Assembly (NCBI GenBank): GCA_963575745.1 | Contig: CAUYUJ010017882.1 | Coordinates: 362,895 to 426,894, forward strand | Origin: Prorocentrum cordatum | Taxonomy: Eukaryota; Sar; Dinophyceae; Prorocentrales; Prorocentraceae | Direction: 5' to 3' | Length of the DNA: 64,000 bases | Part shown: positions 21,076-30,944 of the stretch, in pieces | Layout: each line of letters starts with the position of its first letter | Numbering within the stretch: position 1 is the first letter of the stretch | The notes under the pieces: generated by a model | What the model saw: the letters and a program-made list of their open reading frames with translations, nothing else | What the model was told of the DNA's origin: nothing | The model's database searches: none | Translations under genes and position numbers: made by a program

Positions 21076-21625
21076 AATCAACCATCTAATGGGCCGATCG
21101 GGGCCACTGCCGGGAATTGCATGCCGTGACACAACATCAACGTCTCTCGAATCAACAGAGGCGTTTTGTAGCCGACGTTGCAACATGCGTTGCAAAAGGC
21201 GGGACGCGGCGCAGACCCCACGCGAAAGGCCCAAATGTCGCTCAGGCATCGTCGCCGCGCGACTGTTGCAGAACATTGAACTCTCGCTCGGTTGCGGCGC
21301 ATAGTTTTCGCGCGCCACTTCGTCGTCGCGCGAACGGGCGGCGATGTCGCTCTGGCCTCGGCGCCGCGCAGATTTCGCCCGAAACGATATTATGAGGGCC
21401 CGCGCGAGGTGGGCGACGGGTGCCTCGCCCAGCTCAGTGGGCATTTGCGGGCGCGACGCATGGCTCGATCGCCGAATCGCACGACAGCGACAGCGGCACC
21501 GGGGCCGCGCGAGAGCGGGCGAAAGGCCGCCTTCGCCCGAGCGCCGTGCAGTTCGAGTGAAAGTATCAGCGCTGTGTCTGCATGGCGCATGCTTCGTCTC
21601 CGCCGCGCCCATCGATAGAGGAAAA

Positions 21626-21778
21626 AGAACTATGCACATACACCGATTCTGGCCAGACCCATCCTGAGCCCAGGATCGGTGCATATGCCCTCCTACCTTG
21701 GCCAGGAAGGCATATGCACCGATCCTGGGTCAAGGATGGACGTTGTCAGGATCGGTGCATGTGCATATTTCTCTTCGC
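21626..21778. repeat. Near-perfect foldback built of nested inverted repeats
   Basis: The left arm (TATGCACATACACCGATTCT ... CCCAGGATCGGTGCATATGCC) pairs with the right arm (GGCATATGCACCGATCCTGG ... CAGGATCGGTGCATGTGCATA). The loop is a few bases around CTCCTACCTTGGCCAGGA. Each arm itself contains CACCGATyCTG and CAGGATCGGTG as a smaller inverted pair, so it could form a cruciform or a four-stem structure. Confidence 0.75.
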
Positions 21779-22124
21779 CCGAATCGAAAGCTGTGCCGCA
21801 CCCGCCCCGGCGCGGCCTGCGTAGCTTCCCCAACCTGCGCCAATTCGTCGACGCGGGGCCGCGCGCGAGCGCCTCCCGCTCCATGCTGCGGGAGGGAGGG
21901 GGGGAATAGGCGGTGCCCTCTGACACGCTCAACCAGGCGAACTTGACCCGACCTCCTACCTCGACCCGCCGCCGCCATTTTGCAGTTCCTGCTCTTCGTG
22001 TTGTCGGAACCCCCTCTGCGTGCAATTCCCACACAAGTGCACATCCTACCGCGCTTCGGGCTCCACACCCGCGTACAATTCTGACACGAGAGCACACCCA
22101 TGGGACTTCCTGCTTTTCGTGTTG

Positions 22125-22295
22125 CCAATGGCTAACGATTTTATCACTCGGCGTTTCGACACTGTGCGGAAAAAGGGGGGGAAGGGGGGGATCTGGCTCC
22201 TGACCCCTGCTTAGTGCGACTGTTTGCAAGAGTGCGGCCTTTGGGGGACTCCACCCGCCCGAAACAGGCGCAACAAAACAGCCAAGATCTAATCC
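22125..22295. repeat. Dispersed repeat F (CGGCGTTTCGAC), copy 1
   Basis: The order is CTCGGCGTTTCGACACTG, a G-rich run, GGCTCCTGACCCCTGCTTAG, TGCGACTGTTTGCAAGAGTG, GGGGGACTCCACCCGCCCGA, AACAGGCGC..AA and CAGCCAAGATCTAATCC. The same order occurs at 24.29, 44.65, 62.60 and 63.68 kb. Confidence 0.7.
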
Positions 22296-22594
22296 ATGGG
22301 AGGGGGGGAGGGGGGTTTGGGGGGCCCGCGCCGATCGGGCACCAGAACTCCACTGGCACGAATGTGTTTGATGCCACGGTTCGGCGGTTGACAAACCTCC
22401 CTTTGATAAACCTCCCTTTAGCGAGAACGGCCCAAAACCGAAACCGACAGACCTGGACCCGCAAAAAGGACGGCCTCGACGCCCTCTCGCGAGCCAGAAA
22501 CGGCCAATTCGCTAATCGGCGTGTCAGGGTAGGAGGTCTATCCACCCCCGAACGGTGTGCGCCCAACCGATTTTCGTACGTTTTCCTAAGATGT

Positions 22595-22720
22595 AGGGGC
22601 CCTAGGACACACAAGTAAAAACACAAAAATAACAGAATCCCCCCCCACTGCCCATAGTTCCCAATATTTTCCCGGGAATCGACGATCAATTGTGTCTGTG
22701 TGTTTTTCTCCTCCTGACTA
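22595..22720. repeat. Family L dispersed repeat, copy 2
   Basis: AGGACACACAAGTAAAAACA, CCCATAGTTCCCAATATTTT and GGGAATCGACGATCAATTGT, followed by GTCTGTGTGTTTTTCTCCTC, match the order seen at 9.83, 33.11 and 39.06 kb. Confidence 0.65.
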
Positions 22721-22839
22721 CCGAGCTTCGTGCGTTTCCCTAAGGGTGCCCTAGGAGTGCACGTATTCACTGGCCAGCACCCCACTCCACGACCCGCCTC
22801 TCCACCTCTGCCGCTACTGGGAGGCCCAGCTGGGGACAC

Positions 22840-23105
22840 ACACACACATATATATATACATACATACATACATACATACATACATACATACATACATACA
22901 TGCACGCATGCCTGCCTGCATGCATGCAGGCAGGCAGGCATACATACATACATACATACATATACACATATACATACATATACACATATATGTATATATA
23001 AGTGTATAGTGTTATATACATATATATATATATATATGTTTACATATACATATACATATATATATATATGTATATGTATATATGTATATATGTGTGTGTA
23101 TACAT
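22840..23105. repeat. CATA/TA microsatellite cluster
   Basis: (CATA)n, then GCATGC/CCTGCATGCAGG palindromic words, then (TA)n, (CATATA)n and TGTGTATA variants. It lies in the 3' flank or an intron of the K+ channel gene. Confidence 0.85.
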
Positions 23106-23371
23106 GTGTGTATTCCCCTCCTGGGGAGGAGGAGCAGGAGGAAAAGGACCCCCACCTCTTCTCGTCGTAGCAAGAGGGCAAGGCGGGTGGCGATTCGCCG
23201 TTTGCCACCTTTGGGCACAATCTCCAGGCCACGGGACCCTCAAGAAACACTGCTGGGGATGGAAAACCGGGCCTGGGGAATGGTCCAGACTTCGGCGGGT
23301 CCACTTTCCGAGACACTCTCGACGTCGAGGCTTTGAGGAAGGAGCAGGAGGAAGAGGAGGAGGAGGAACAC

Positions 23372-24016
23372 CTGAAATTGATCGAAACCAACGCGATCCC
23401 AACGGCCAATATCATCATCCCCGTGATGGCCGTCACAATGCCCACGACCTTGCCGGCGATCGTCTGCGGCACGGCGTCGCCGTAGCCGACGGTCGTGAGG
23501 GTGCTAACCGCCCACCAGAAGGCCGCCGGGATGGACTCGAAGTCGGCGGCCGCTCCGTCGCATGTGTCGCCGGACGCCCCGCAGGAGTCCGACTCGAACA
23601 GGAACACCAGAGAGGCGCTCAACAAGGTCGTGAAACACAGCAACATCAGAACTACCGCCAACCCCGAGCGGAACACCTCGACGAAGACAGCAATTATGCT
23701 CGTGAGCATCTGCGAGTGCCGTGCAGCCTTCGCGATGCGCAGAACACGGCAGACGCGCACGAACCTCACCACCTGGATAATATGGGCAGTTCGCTGAGAG
23801 CTTGCAGCCGTCAATTTCTCGTCGACGTCATCACTCTCACTAATACGGAGCAGCATGATGACCAGCTGCAGCAGTCCTGGGAAAATGGCAACCATGTCGA
23901 TTATGTTGAAGCAATTAGACACGAAACCGCGCAGGCTATCGTATGCATGCAGGCGGAGAGCAAACTCGACAGTGAACAAGACAGTGAAGAACATCTCCGC
24001 GGAGAAGCAGAGAGAC
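23372..24016 (-). CDS. Voltage-gated K+ channel, exon coding S2 to S6
   Basis: This exon encodes most of the membrane core of a six-transmembrane K+ channel that would open on depolarisation and pass K+ across a membrane. Visible in order on minus: S2 (SAEMFFTVLFTVEFALRL), S3 with an acidic residue (NCFNIIDMVAIFPGLLQLVI), S4 with arginines every third residue (VVRFVRVCRVLRIAKAARHS), S5 (LAVVLMLLCFTTLLSASLVF), the pore loop AAFWWAVSTLTTVGYGD with the selectivity filter at 23476-23493, and S6 (GKVVGIVTAITGMMILAVGI). The boundaries are CACAG|GTCTCT (5') and TTTCAG|GTGTTC (3'). The phase agrees with the S1 exon upstream. The C-terminal cytoplasmic exons are not identified; no cyclic-nucleotide domain is visible nearby. 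No PVP motif is seen in S6, so it is not a typical Shaker-type gate. Confidence 0.9.
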
Positions 24017-24147
24017 CTGTGCAGGCGTTGCCGGAAGCGGCCCTGACTCAATGTGGCTCCAGGTCGTCCAGGGCGACGCACGTGGCATCCAGAGCACCCA
24101 ACACTCGAGGCCTCCCAAATTGGGTCCAGGCGCGTGTAATCGGAGGA

Positions 24148-24290
24148 TCGCGCCGTTTCATCGGTGCATCGAAGATGCCTCGGTGATGCATCGGCGCCGT
24201 CGGCGACGCATCGGCGACACCAGCGCGGAGAAAATCGGGCTCCACATCGAGCCGCATCGCCGCCGACCCCACCTGGTGAGCGTTTTCTTA
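24148..24290. repeat. Dispersed GATGCATCGG-rich repeat, copy 3
   Basis: GAGGATCGCGCC, then GATGCATCGGCGCCGTCGGC, GACGCATCGGCGAC and ATCGGGCTCCACATCGAGCC have the same order as at 2368. It lies inside the long K+ channel intron. Confidence 0.6.
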
Positions 24291-24462
24291 TTCGGCGTTT
24301 CGACTCTGGGCGGAAAGGGGGGGGGGAGGGGGAGGGCTCGGCTCCTCCGACCCTCTGCTTCGTGCGACTGTTTGCGGCAGTGCGTCTTATGGAGGGCAGA
24401 CTCCACCTGCTCGAAACAGGCTTCAAAAAGCAGCCAAGACCCACTCCAACGGGGGGGGGCGT
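24285..24462. repeat. Dispersed repeat F, copy 2
   Basis: TTCGGCGTTTCGACTCTGGG, a G-run, GTGCGACTGTTTGCGGCAGT, GACTCCACCTGCTCGAAACA and CAGCCAAGACCCACTCC match the family at 22.13, 44.65, 62.60 and 63.68 kb. It is within the K+ channel intron. Confidence 0.65.
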
Positions 24463-24466
24463 TACG

Positions 24467-24665
24467 ATTATGTCGGGCGTGTCCCCCCCTACAGGGGGAT
24501 TTTTCGACAAAAAACAAAAAAATACACCAACAATGCACCCAAAAAGGTAGAAACATAATAAAAAATAGTCCCTGGACTATGTTTGGACTATTTGTTTGAC
24601 TATGTTTGGGGTATGTTTTATTTTTCGTCGAAAATCCCCCTGTAGGGGGACAGGCCCGACATAAC
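24467..24665. mobile_element. Family C TIR element, copy C1
   Basis: The ends TTATGTCGGGCGTGTCCCCC and (inverted) GGGGGACAGGCCCGACATAA form an inverted repeat that continues inward through CTACAGGGGGATTTTTCGAC to about 45 bases with few mismatches. The interior is AT-rich. The flanks CGTTACGA and CGTTAAGC share five bases, a weak sign of an 8-base target duplication. It lies within the K+ channel intron. Confidence 0.8.
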
Positions 24666-24854
24666 GTTAAGCCCGCGCCGATCGGCAACGCAATGAGTAA
24701 AAAACGATCACCTGCCCGGACCCCGTGTTGGGAGACCTGCGCAGAGCCACGAGCCCTGGAGGGCCCCCCCGGGAATCCGAGCGGCGCGAGCTAAGCGGGG
24801 GAGGGGGAGTGCGCCCTGGGCCGGGGGTCGTCTCTGGCCCCCCCCGACCCTTCG

Positions 24855-25052
24855 GTCATGTTGCTCCCACCGCACTTGAGGACCACACCCCAAAAATAAT
24901 TCCGAACACCCGGAAAAGTATCGAAACAGTGTCGAACGAGTATCGCCTCCCAGGGCCCGACGCGTGAAAACCCTCAAGTGTCGGTACTGTCTTGGTGCTC
25001 GAAATCCGTTCTGGTGGCCAAGGCTAGGTAGGTTGGAACATCATACCCCTTC
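24855..25052. repeat. Duplicated segment shared with 40.33-40.53 kb
   Basis: TGTTGCTCCCACCGCACTTG, AAGTATCGAAAC.GTGTCGAAC, AGTATCGCCTCCCAGGGCCC, GACGCGTGAAAA.CCTCA and AGGTTGGAACATCA recur in the same order at 40333-40530. Both copies lie close to family C elements. Confidence 0.6.
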
Positions 25053-25054
25053 GG

Positions 25055-25240
25055 TCGAGCACGCCCCCCTACAGGCCGATTTTGGAGGACAGATCAAAAT
25101 TATTCAAAACAGATTCCATTATAGTCAACAGCTGTGTTAAATCATAGCAAGAACACGTCCCCTGGCAACAGGTATACATATATATATATGTTGTTTTACT
25201 ATGTTGAACGTTCCTCCTGTAGAGAGACGTGCCCGACTTC
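25055..25240. mobile_element. Family C TIR element, copy C2, beside the S1 exon
   Basis: The ends TCGAGCACGCCCCCCTACAG and (inverted) CTGTAGAGAGACGTGCCCGA match the family C termini. On minus, the inner end of the S1 exon donor (TATGG|GTCGGG) is about ten bases from the element end. The element therefore forms the 5' part of the K+ channel intron. Confidence 0.75.
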
Positions 25241-25247
25241 ACCCGAC

Positions 25248-25428
25248 CCATAGCTGTCCCGCATCTCGGGCACCGACTCGACGATGGCGCAGGTGCTGCT
25301 CGCAAGGATGGCGCCCACGAGGAACCCGTTCAGGACCTGCGCCGCTGGGCTGGACTCGGGCCTCTCCAGCATGGCCCCCAGCGCCCCGCAAGGGCTGGCG
25401 GCTCGCACTCCCGGGTTCTCCGGGTCGC
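25248..25428 (-). CDS. Voltage-gated K+ channel, exon coding S1
   Basis: The minus frame reads DPENPGVRAASPCGALGAML, ERPESSPAAQVLNGFLVGAI and LASSTCAIVESVPEMRDSYG. The pattern of an acidic linker, then VLNGFLVGAILASSTCAIVE followed by SVPEM, is what precedes and forms S1 in voltage-gated K+ channels. The acceptor is TTCCGCAG|GCGACC and the donor is TATGG|GTCGGG. The exon enters with two bases and leaves with two, and it joins in frame to the S2 exon (one base first) and to the candidate exon at 26015-26101. It is bracketed by a family B element about 16 bases upstream and a family C element about 10 bases downstream. Confidence 0.75.
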
Positions 25429-25443
25429 CTGCGGAACCCAGAA

Positions 25444-25624
25444 TACAGTCGGGGCGTGGACCTAAGGAACCCAAAATAAGGAACGAGGCCCCTTTTTTTC
25501 CATAAGTCAAACTTCGACTTCCTATCGAAAACATAAGGAAAACCCAAGGCAAGCTGCGAAACAATTGAGGCACACGGAGCCCTTCCCCAACAAAAAGGGT
25601 TCCTTCTTCAGGGCCCCGATTGTA
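25444..25624 (-). mobile_element. Family B element, copy B1
   Basis: The ends are TACAGTCGGGGCGTGGACCT and (right) TTCTTCAGGGCCCCGATTGTA. The interior has AAGGAAC.CAAAATAAGGAAC, CATAAGTCAAACTTCGACTT, CCTATCGAAAACATAAGGAA and CAAAAAGGGTTCC. A TA dinucleotide flanks both ends. On minus it is followed 15 bases later by the acceptor of the S1 exon. Confidence 0.8.
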
Positions 25625-25637
25625 GAAGTCAAAAATC

Positions 25638-25778
25638 CCCCCCCATAAGAACCACCCCGACACGCGAAGTCGTTTGGCAAACGCGCCCAAAAGAAGGAAT
25701 CGAACAGGGCAGGGCTGTTAATAAACGCCCAGGGCCGTTTAGTAAACGCCAATTGTCCGGTATGGGTGGCTTTCCTCC
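25638..25778. repeat. Dispersed repeat pair with 31.64-31.78 kb
   Basis: Shared order: CACCCCGACACGCGAAG, CGTTTrGCA.ACGC.CCCAAA, GAATCGAACA.GGCAGGGCTG, TTAATAAACGCCCA.GGCCG and TTTAGTAAACGC. In the first copy it lies upstream of B1, inside the K+ channel intron. Confidence 0.65.
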
Positions 25779-26014
25779 CTTGACAGAACATGCGCCGATT
25801 CCGCTGCTCCGCTGGCCTCTGCCGAGGTGCGGCCCGACCGGCAGCTCGGGGCGAGTCCAGCCGTGGCGACGTGGCCCAAGAGGGCCTGAGGCTAAGGAGG
25901 CCACAGAGAGCGACAAGGGGGTAGGGCGGCGGCCATGGCACCCAGGGGACAAAGCTGTCTCAGGGACACGCCAGTCGCACGATGCTCATCGGCGCGTCAC
26001 AGTGACAGGCGTAC

Positions 26015-26101
26015 CAAGCTTCTGCGCAACATGGTGGAACAACACGCTGCATAAGCGGATTTCGACTCTCGAAGGTCCGCCAAGATACCTATACTGCCAC
26101 C
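26015..26101 (-). CDS. Candidate upstream exon of the K+ channel gene
   Basis: After the acceptor TCACCCGCAG|GGTGG the minus frame reads WQYRYLGGPSRVEIRLCSVL and FHHVAQKLG, ending at AAGCTTG|GTACGC. The exon leaves one base, which matches the two-base start of the S1 exon. It would code part of the cytoplasmic N-terminal region. It is short and unmatched to a known domain, so the link rests on position and phase only. Confidence 0.4.
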
Positions 26102-26144
26102 CTGCGGGTGATAAGGAGGTGAGGGGGGAGGGGGAACCAACGTC

Positions 26145-26639
26145 TCACTCAATCGATCTCGCTATCGATCTCACAATCGATCTCACAATCGATATCACTA
26201 TCGATCTCACTATCGATCTCGCTATCGATCTCACTATCGATCTCACAATCGATCTCACAATCGGTCTCACATTCGGTCTGACATTCGGTCTAACTGTCGA
26301 TCTCACTATCGATCACACAATCGATCTCACAGTCGATCTCACATTCGGTCTCACATTCGGTCTCACTATCGATCTCACTATCGATCTCACAATCGATCTC
26401 ACAATCGATCTCACATTCGGTTTCACATTCGGTCTCACTATCGATCTCGCAATCGATCTCATTATCGATTTTCACTCGGCAATTTTCACTCGGCACCATC
26501 ATCATCATAATCATCATTACCATCATCATCTCATAGTTAATCGATCTGACTATCGATCTCACAATCGATCTCACTATCGATCTCACAATCGATCTCACAT
26601 TCGGTCTCACCATCGATGTCACAATCGATCTCACAATCG

Positions 26640-26640
<1 letters not shown>
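26145..26640. repeat. 12-mer array TCGATCTCAC(A/T)A
   Basis: About 35-40 tandem 12-base units (ATCGATCTCACA), with TTCGGTCTCACA variants in blocks and a short break near 26465-26540 that contains CATCATCATAATCATC. The period is a multiple of three, so frames stay open by composition alone. Confidence 0.9.
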
Positions 26641-27248
<608 letters not shown>

Positions 27249-27364
27249 GACTTTTCTCTCGCCCGCCCACGCAGCTTCGCCTCGCCCGCGCGCACGGCAC
27301 GCACGAACACGAAACCGAAATCGATTTCCCAGTAGGGGGGCTCTCCGTTCCACTTCGATCTCAC

Positions 27365-27525
27365 CCCCTCACTTCCGATTTCTTGGACCTGCACCGAGCC
27401 CCCTCCCCGGAAACCTCCCCGGAGCGCGGAGCGGTCCAGGGGCGGCGCCGTCTTATGCGCCGCAGGGGGGCCCCAGTGCAGATCCAAGGAGTCCTCGCGG
27501 AGAGTGTTCGGAGTGCTCTTCCCCT
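27365..27525. mobile_element. Family H hairpin element, core-only copy
   Basis: TTTCTTGGACCTGCAC.GAGCC (left) is inverted as GTGCAGATCCAAGGAGTCCT (right), followed by CGCGGAGAGTGTTCGGAG. The outer arms of the full elements are not recognisable. Confidence 0.5.
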
Positions 27526-27562
27526 GCAAGAGCCGAATGGAGGACGACGCCCGTGTCACCGA

Positions 27563-27742
27563 TGCAGTGGAGGCCCGTCCACGAGAAACCTTCCACGAGA
27601 AACCCAACCCTGAGACCCCAGGGCGTCCACTGATGTTTGGTGTGGGAGCGTCGCGCCTTCCATCGCAAAACCATCGAAACCCAAGAAACCCTGGGCACCC
27701 TGGAGGCAAGCAGGGTGTTTCTTGGCATGGGTCTCCACTGTA
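27563..27742 (-). mobile_element. Family A introner-like element, copy A2
   Basis: TGCAGTGGAGGCCCGTCCAC opens and GGTCTCCACTGTA closes the element, with the usual family A interior (CCCAACCCTGAGACCCCAGG, GGCACCCTGGAGGCAAGCAG). On minus it follows an exon ending ATGAA|GAATACAG, a possible GA donor. It is followed 39 bases after the left end by GCTCTTGCAG|GGG. Confidence 0.75.
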
Positions 27743-27745
27743 TTC

Positions 27746-27804
27746 TTCATCATGGGCCACACGACCTCGCGCGCCGCGCCCCGCGACGTGCGGTCACCTT
27801 CGCC
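27746..27804 (-). CDS. Candidate small exon next to family A copy A2
   Basis: After TCGATAG|GGC the minus frame reads GEGDRTSRGAAREVVWPMMK with GC-rich third positions, up to the element. The frame closes with an in-frame TAG just upstream of the acceptor, so the boundary is meaningful. The donor would be GA, which is unusual, and confidence is limited by the length. Confidence 0.35.
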
Positions 27805-28084
27805 CTATCGAGCCGCCGCCCAGAAGGAGAGCAGCTCTCCATCACTGTCCAACCCAAGCCGCGATGCGCGACGCGCAAGCCGGGGGTTGCGAAAGGGGGC
27901 CCGTGGCCCGACGTGCCCCCGGCTTGTTGCTCCACTGTTGAGCCCCTGGGGCCCCCTGGGCCTCGTGAGGGGGAGGCGGTGGGGGCCCCCCTTGGAAATC
28001 CTGGGGGCACCTCGGGCCAGGGGCAGGTTTGGCAACACCCGACCAATGATCTTCGCGCCCCCTCCCAAGGGGAGCGACAGGAGG

Positions 28085-28522
28085 GGGGGGCTCCTCTACA
28101 ATTACTCAATATGAAAATACTCTCCCTCTTCCCCTGATGGCGTCCGGGTGATGGCCGCGCACCCTCCGCGTACTGTTTTTTACACACAGGATTCCCGGGA
28201 AATCCCGGGAAACGACTCTCACTGAGGCGCCGGCGTCATTTGTTCCCACAATACTGCTCTCGTTGAGGCGCCGGCCTCATTTCTGCTCCCGAATCGTTCC
28301 GAATCGTGCTCCCGCTGCAGCGTGGGCCTCATTTTCGGATCGGTGTTTGGCCTCCGTCGTTCAGGATGGCGTTCTCGCCCCAGCGCGGGCCTTTTTCTCG
28401 CGCGCCCATCCGCCCGCCACCACCGCGCCGCACCGCCACCACCACCACCACCACCACCACCACCACCACCACCACCACCACCACCCACAACCAGCACCAG
28501 CACCAGTACCAACACCACCACC

Positions 28523-28553
<31 letters not shown>

Positions 28554-28790
28554 CCACCACCACCACCACCACCACCACCACCACCACCACCACCACCACC
28601 ACCACGACAACCACGCACACACGCACGCACGCACGCACGTGCACCACCACCCACTACGCACGCGCGCGCGGAGCCACAGGTCCGCTACGACACGCGTCCG
28701 CGGATAGAGAAAATCAGCGCCATGGTAAGGGATGGGAGGGAGGGGTAGGACGTCAGATATGACGCGAGCGCACCTAGCTTGTCCTCCTCC
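28085..28790 (+). repeat. Dispersed composite element, copy with CCA expansion
   Basis: The order is TTACTCAATATGAAAATACT, CTCCCTCTTCCCCTGATGGC, GCGTACTGTTTTTTACACAC, AGGATTCCCGGG, GAGGCGCCGGCCTCATTT, GTTCCGAATCGTGCTCCCGC, TGCAGCGTGGGCCTCATTTT, a (CCA)n tract (28436-28610), ACACGCGTCCGCGGATAGAG, then GGTAAGGGATGGGAGG and GATATGACGCGAGCGCACCT. The 61.1-61.65 kb copy is inverted and the 1-kb copy is diverged. Confidence 0.75.
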
Positions 28791-28978
28791 TCCCTCCTCC
28801 TCCTCCTCCTCCTCCTCCTCCTCCTCCTCCTCCTCCTCCTCCTCCTCCTCCTCCTCCTTCCTCCTCTCTCCTCCCTCCTCCTCCTCCCTCCTCCTCCTCC
28901 TCCGTCTCCGTCTCCTCCTCCTCCTCCTCCTCCTCCTCCTCCTCCTCCTCCTCCTCCTCGTCCTCCTCGTCCTCCTCC
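28785..28978. repeat. TCC trinucleotide tract
   Basis: (TCC)n with a few CTTCC, GTCTCC and CGTCC interruptions. It directly follows the 28-kb composite element. Confidence 0.95.
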
Positions 28979-29344
28979 TGCGATGGGCCGCCGATCGCGA
29001 ATCCGCGCGCTCCTGGGCCGGGTGGGCTGTGGGGCGCCCCTGTCGGCGACGAGCGGGCGAACAGTCGACGCACCCCACGCCTTGCAGCCAGCCCCGGGCC
29101 CAGTGGTCTGCGGCGCCGCACAGCTCCCATGTCCTGCGGCCAAGCGGGGCGATCCTGGCACCCCTGGAAGGCTCTCGGCGAGGCGCAGCTTCACGATGGC
29201 ACCCCGAGGCTGGAGCCCGCCGAAGTCCAGCGAAACCTCGCGGACACCTCGAACCTCCAAAACGCCCCGCGCCCGCGCTCCCCCCACACGTCACCACTGC
29301 ACGCAACGATGCGCGACCGCGCCCGAGCCCCCAAGGAGCTCAGC

Positions 29345-29788
29345 CTCCCCAGGGGATGGGGGAGGAGGAGGGAGGGGAGGGAGGGAGGAGGGAGCAGGGG
29401 GAGGTGAAGGAGGAGGAGGAGGAGGAGGAGGAGGAGGAGGAGGAGGAGGAGGGAGGAGGGGAGGAGGAGGCTGGATGCTGGATTGGCCTGCCTCCGAAGG
29501 GAGGAGGAGGAGGAGGAGGAGGAGGAGGAGGAGGAGGAGGAGGAGGAGGAGGAGGAGGAGGAGGAGGGGAGGAGGGGAGGAGCAGGGGGAGGAGGGGGAG
29601 GAGCAGGGGGAGGAGGGGGAGAAGCAGGGAGAGAAGGAGGAGGAGGGGGAGGAGCAGGGGGAGGAGGAGGAGGAGGAGGAGGAGGAGGAGGAGGAGGAGG
29701 AGGAGGAGGAGGAGGAGGAGGAGGAGGAGGAGCAGGGGGGAGGAGGAGGGGGAGGAGGAGGAGGAGGAGGAGGAGGAGGAGGAGGCCC
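29345..29788. repeat. GGA trinucleotide tract
   Basis: (GGA)n with GGGGGAGGAGCA interruptions that form a higher-order GGGGGAGGAGCAGG repeat at 29565-29665. On the minus strand it follows the open frame of the exon at 29789-29915, so transcripts could read into a CCT tract. Confidence 0.95.
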
Positions 29789-29915
29789 GATGATCCCTCT
29801 CGGCCCCGGCGGCCTGCCCCGCCGGACCAGGGCGGGGGCCCGCCGGTGAGCGGCTGCCAGGGCCCCGGGCCGTGGTAGCCCGCACCTCAGGGCGGCCCCG
29901 GAGGCGGCAAGGCAG
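29789..29915 (-). CDS. Candidate exon downstream of family A copy A7
   Basis: After GTCGAGCAG|CTGCC the minus frame reads (F)CLAASGAALRCGLPRPGAL, AAAHRRAPALVRRGRPPGPR and GIIG, with strongly GC-rich third positions. Two bases from the preceding exon complete its first codon, so the phase fits. It runs into the CCT tract, and the 3' end is not located. The product is unknown. Confidence 0.4.
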
Positions 29916-29924
29916 CTGCTCGAC

Positions 29925-30134
29925 TACAGTGCGAGCGCGGCCACAAGAAACCCTCGCAAGAAACCCAACCCTGAAAACCCGCGCGCGAAGCGCACCGGAG
30001 GGGAAACCTGGAGCACTCTGAACGCAGCAGCTCCTTCAACTGCCGCGGGAAATCGCCGCGCAGCGCGCGAAGCGAAGAAACCTAGGATACCCTGACGAAA
30101 AGAATATGGTTTCTTGATGCGCGCCCCCACTGTA
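29925..30134 (-). mobile_element. Family A introner-like element, copy A7 (diverged)
   Basis: TACAGTGCGAGCGCGGCCAC opens and GCGCCCCCACTGTA closes the element, with the A-type AAGAAACCCAACCCTGAAAA near the left end and GGTTTCTTGATG near the right. The interior is otherwise different from the other copies. GAC follows directly at both outer ends. The implied intron is 29916-30137 with GTCTAC as donor. Confidence 0.7.
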
Positions 30135-30137
30135 GAC

Positions 30138-30211
30138 AATCGCGTTTCACTACTCGCAAAAGTAACGACTCGCGAATGGCCTGGATCCACCATGGGGGAT
30201 GCACGATGCAT
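30138..30211 (-). CDS. Candidate exon upstream of family A copy A7
   Basis: The minus frame reads MHRASPMVDPGHSRVVTFAS and SETRL, ending at CGATT|GTCTAC. It may start at either ATG (30211 or 30193) or be internal. It leaves two bases, matching the next exon. It is short and unrecognised, and support comes from phase agreement around the element. Confidence 0.35.
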
Positions 30212-30689
30212 TCCATCGATGCAGGCATGTGTTTTTTGTTCCTACGTTTGCGAATGATCTTTCGATACGCAGTAGTGGAGCGCGCTCGGTGATCGACAGA
30301 TTCCAGAAATCAAGGTTTTGGGCAGACAGGCTGCAAAACAAACAGATTGGGTCACCCCTGCGAGCAAAAAGCGGCGCCAGAAGGAACAATGAAACACCAG
30401 CAAGAAAGGCGACGGAAACGAACAAAACAGACGGCGACGGGACTGGAACCAGAAGTGCGAACAACGGAAACAAAAACCCTGCCGCTTCCGAGGCCCAGTA
30501 ATTGACACGCCCGAACTGGGCGCGTACGATTCTCAACAACAAACACTGCTGGGCAACCGCATTCCTGCGTCAAATGGACGATGCGGGTGGCGACGCCAAC
30601 AGCGAATCTGGGTCAGAATGGACAAACACTGCTGCGTTTCTGCGTCACGTTGTCTTCCGTACCCGCTTCCATAGATGGAGGATCGACGC

Positions 30690-30800
30690 AAGGCATAAAT
30701 CTACTTTCTCCCAGGTCCGCGCGGGTTTTTGGGATTGGCGCTGGAGCGCGCCAGGGGCGATACCGGAGGCGCCGACGGGGGTGCCCAGATCCACACGGAG
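30690..30800. mobile_element. Family H element, left-arm remnant
   Basis: AGGTCCGCGCGGGTTTTTGG, GATTGGCGCTGGAGCGCGCC and AGGGGCG resemble the left arm and loop of the 59.7-kb element. The right arm is mostly lost. Confidence 0.45.
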
Positions 30801-30944
30801 CACCGAGAAAATTGGGAAGCAACTCCTGGGTGGTCTTCGTAAGAATGGTTGCGTCAGCGCCGCGAAAGTTTTGACCCGTTTCGTGCTTCCACAAAGAGAA
30901 GTCAAAGGTGGGAGCGTCATTGCGATGTCGAGCTGAAGAAGTGC

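Noticed and set aside
22144-24510. One 788-codon minus frame as a single protein
   Set aside because: Only 23372-24016 is channel sequence. The rest of the frame crosses microsatellites and dispersed repeats and must be intron or flank.
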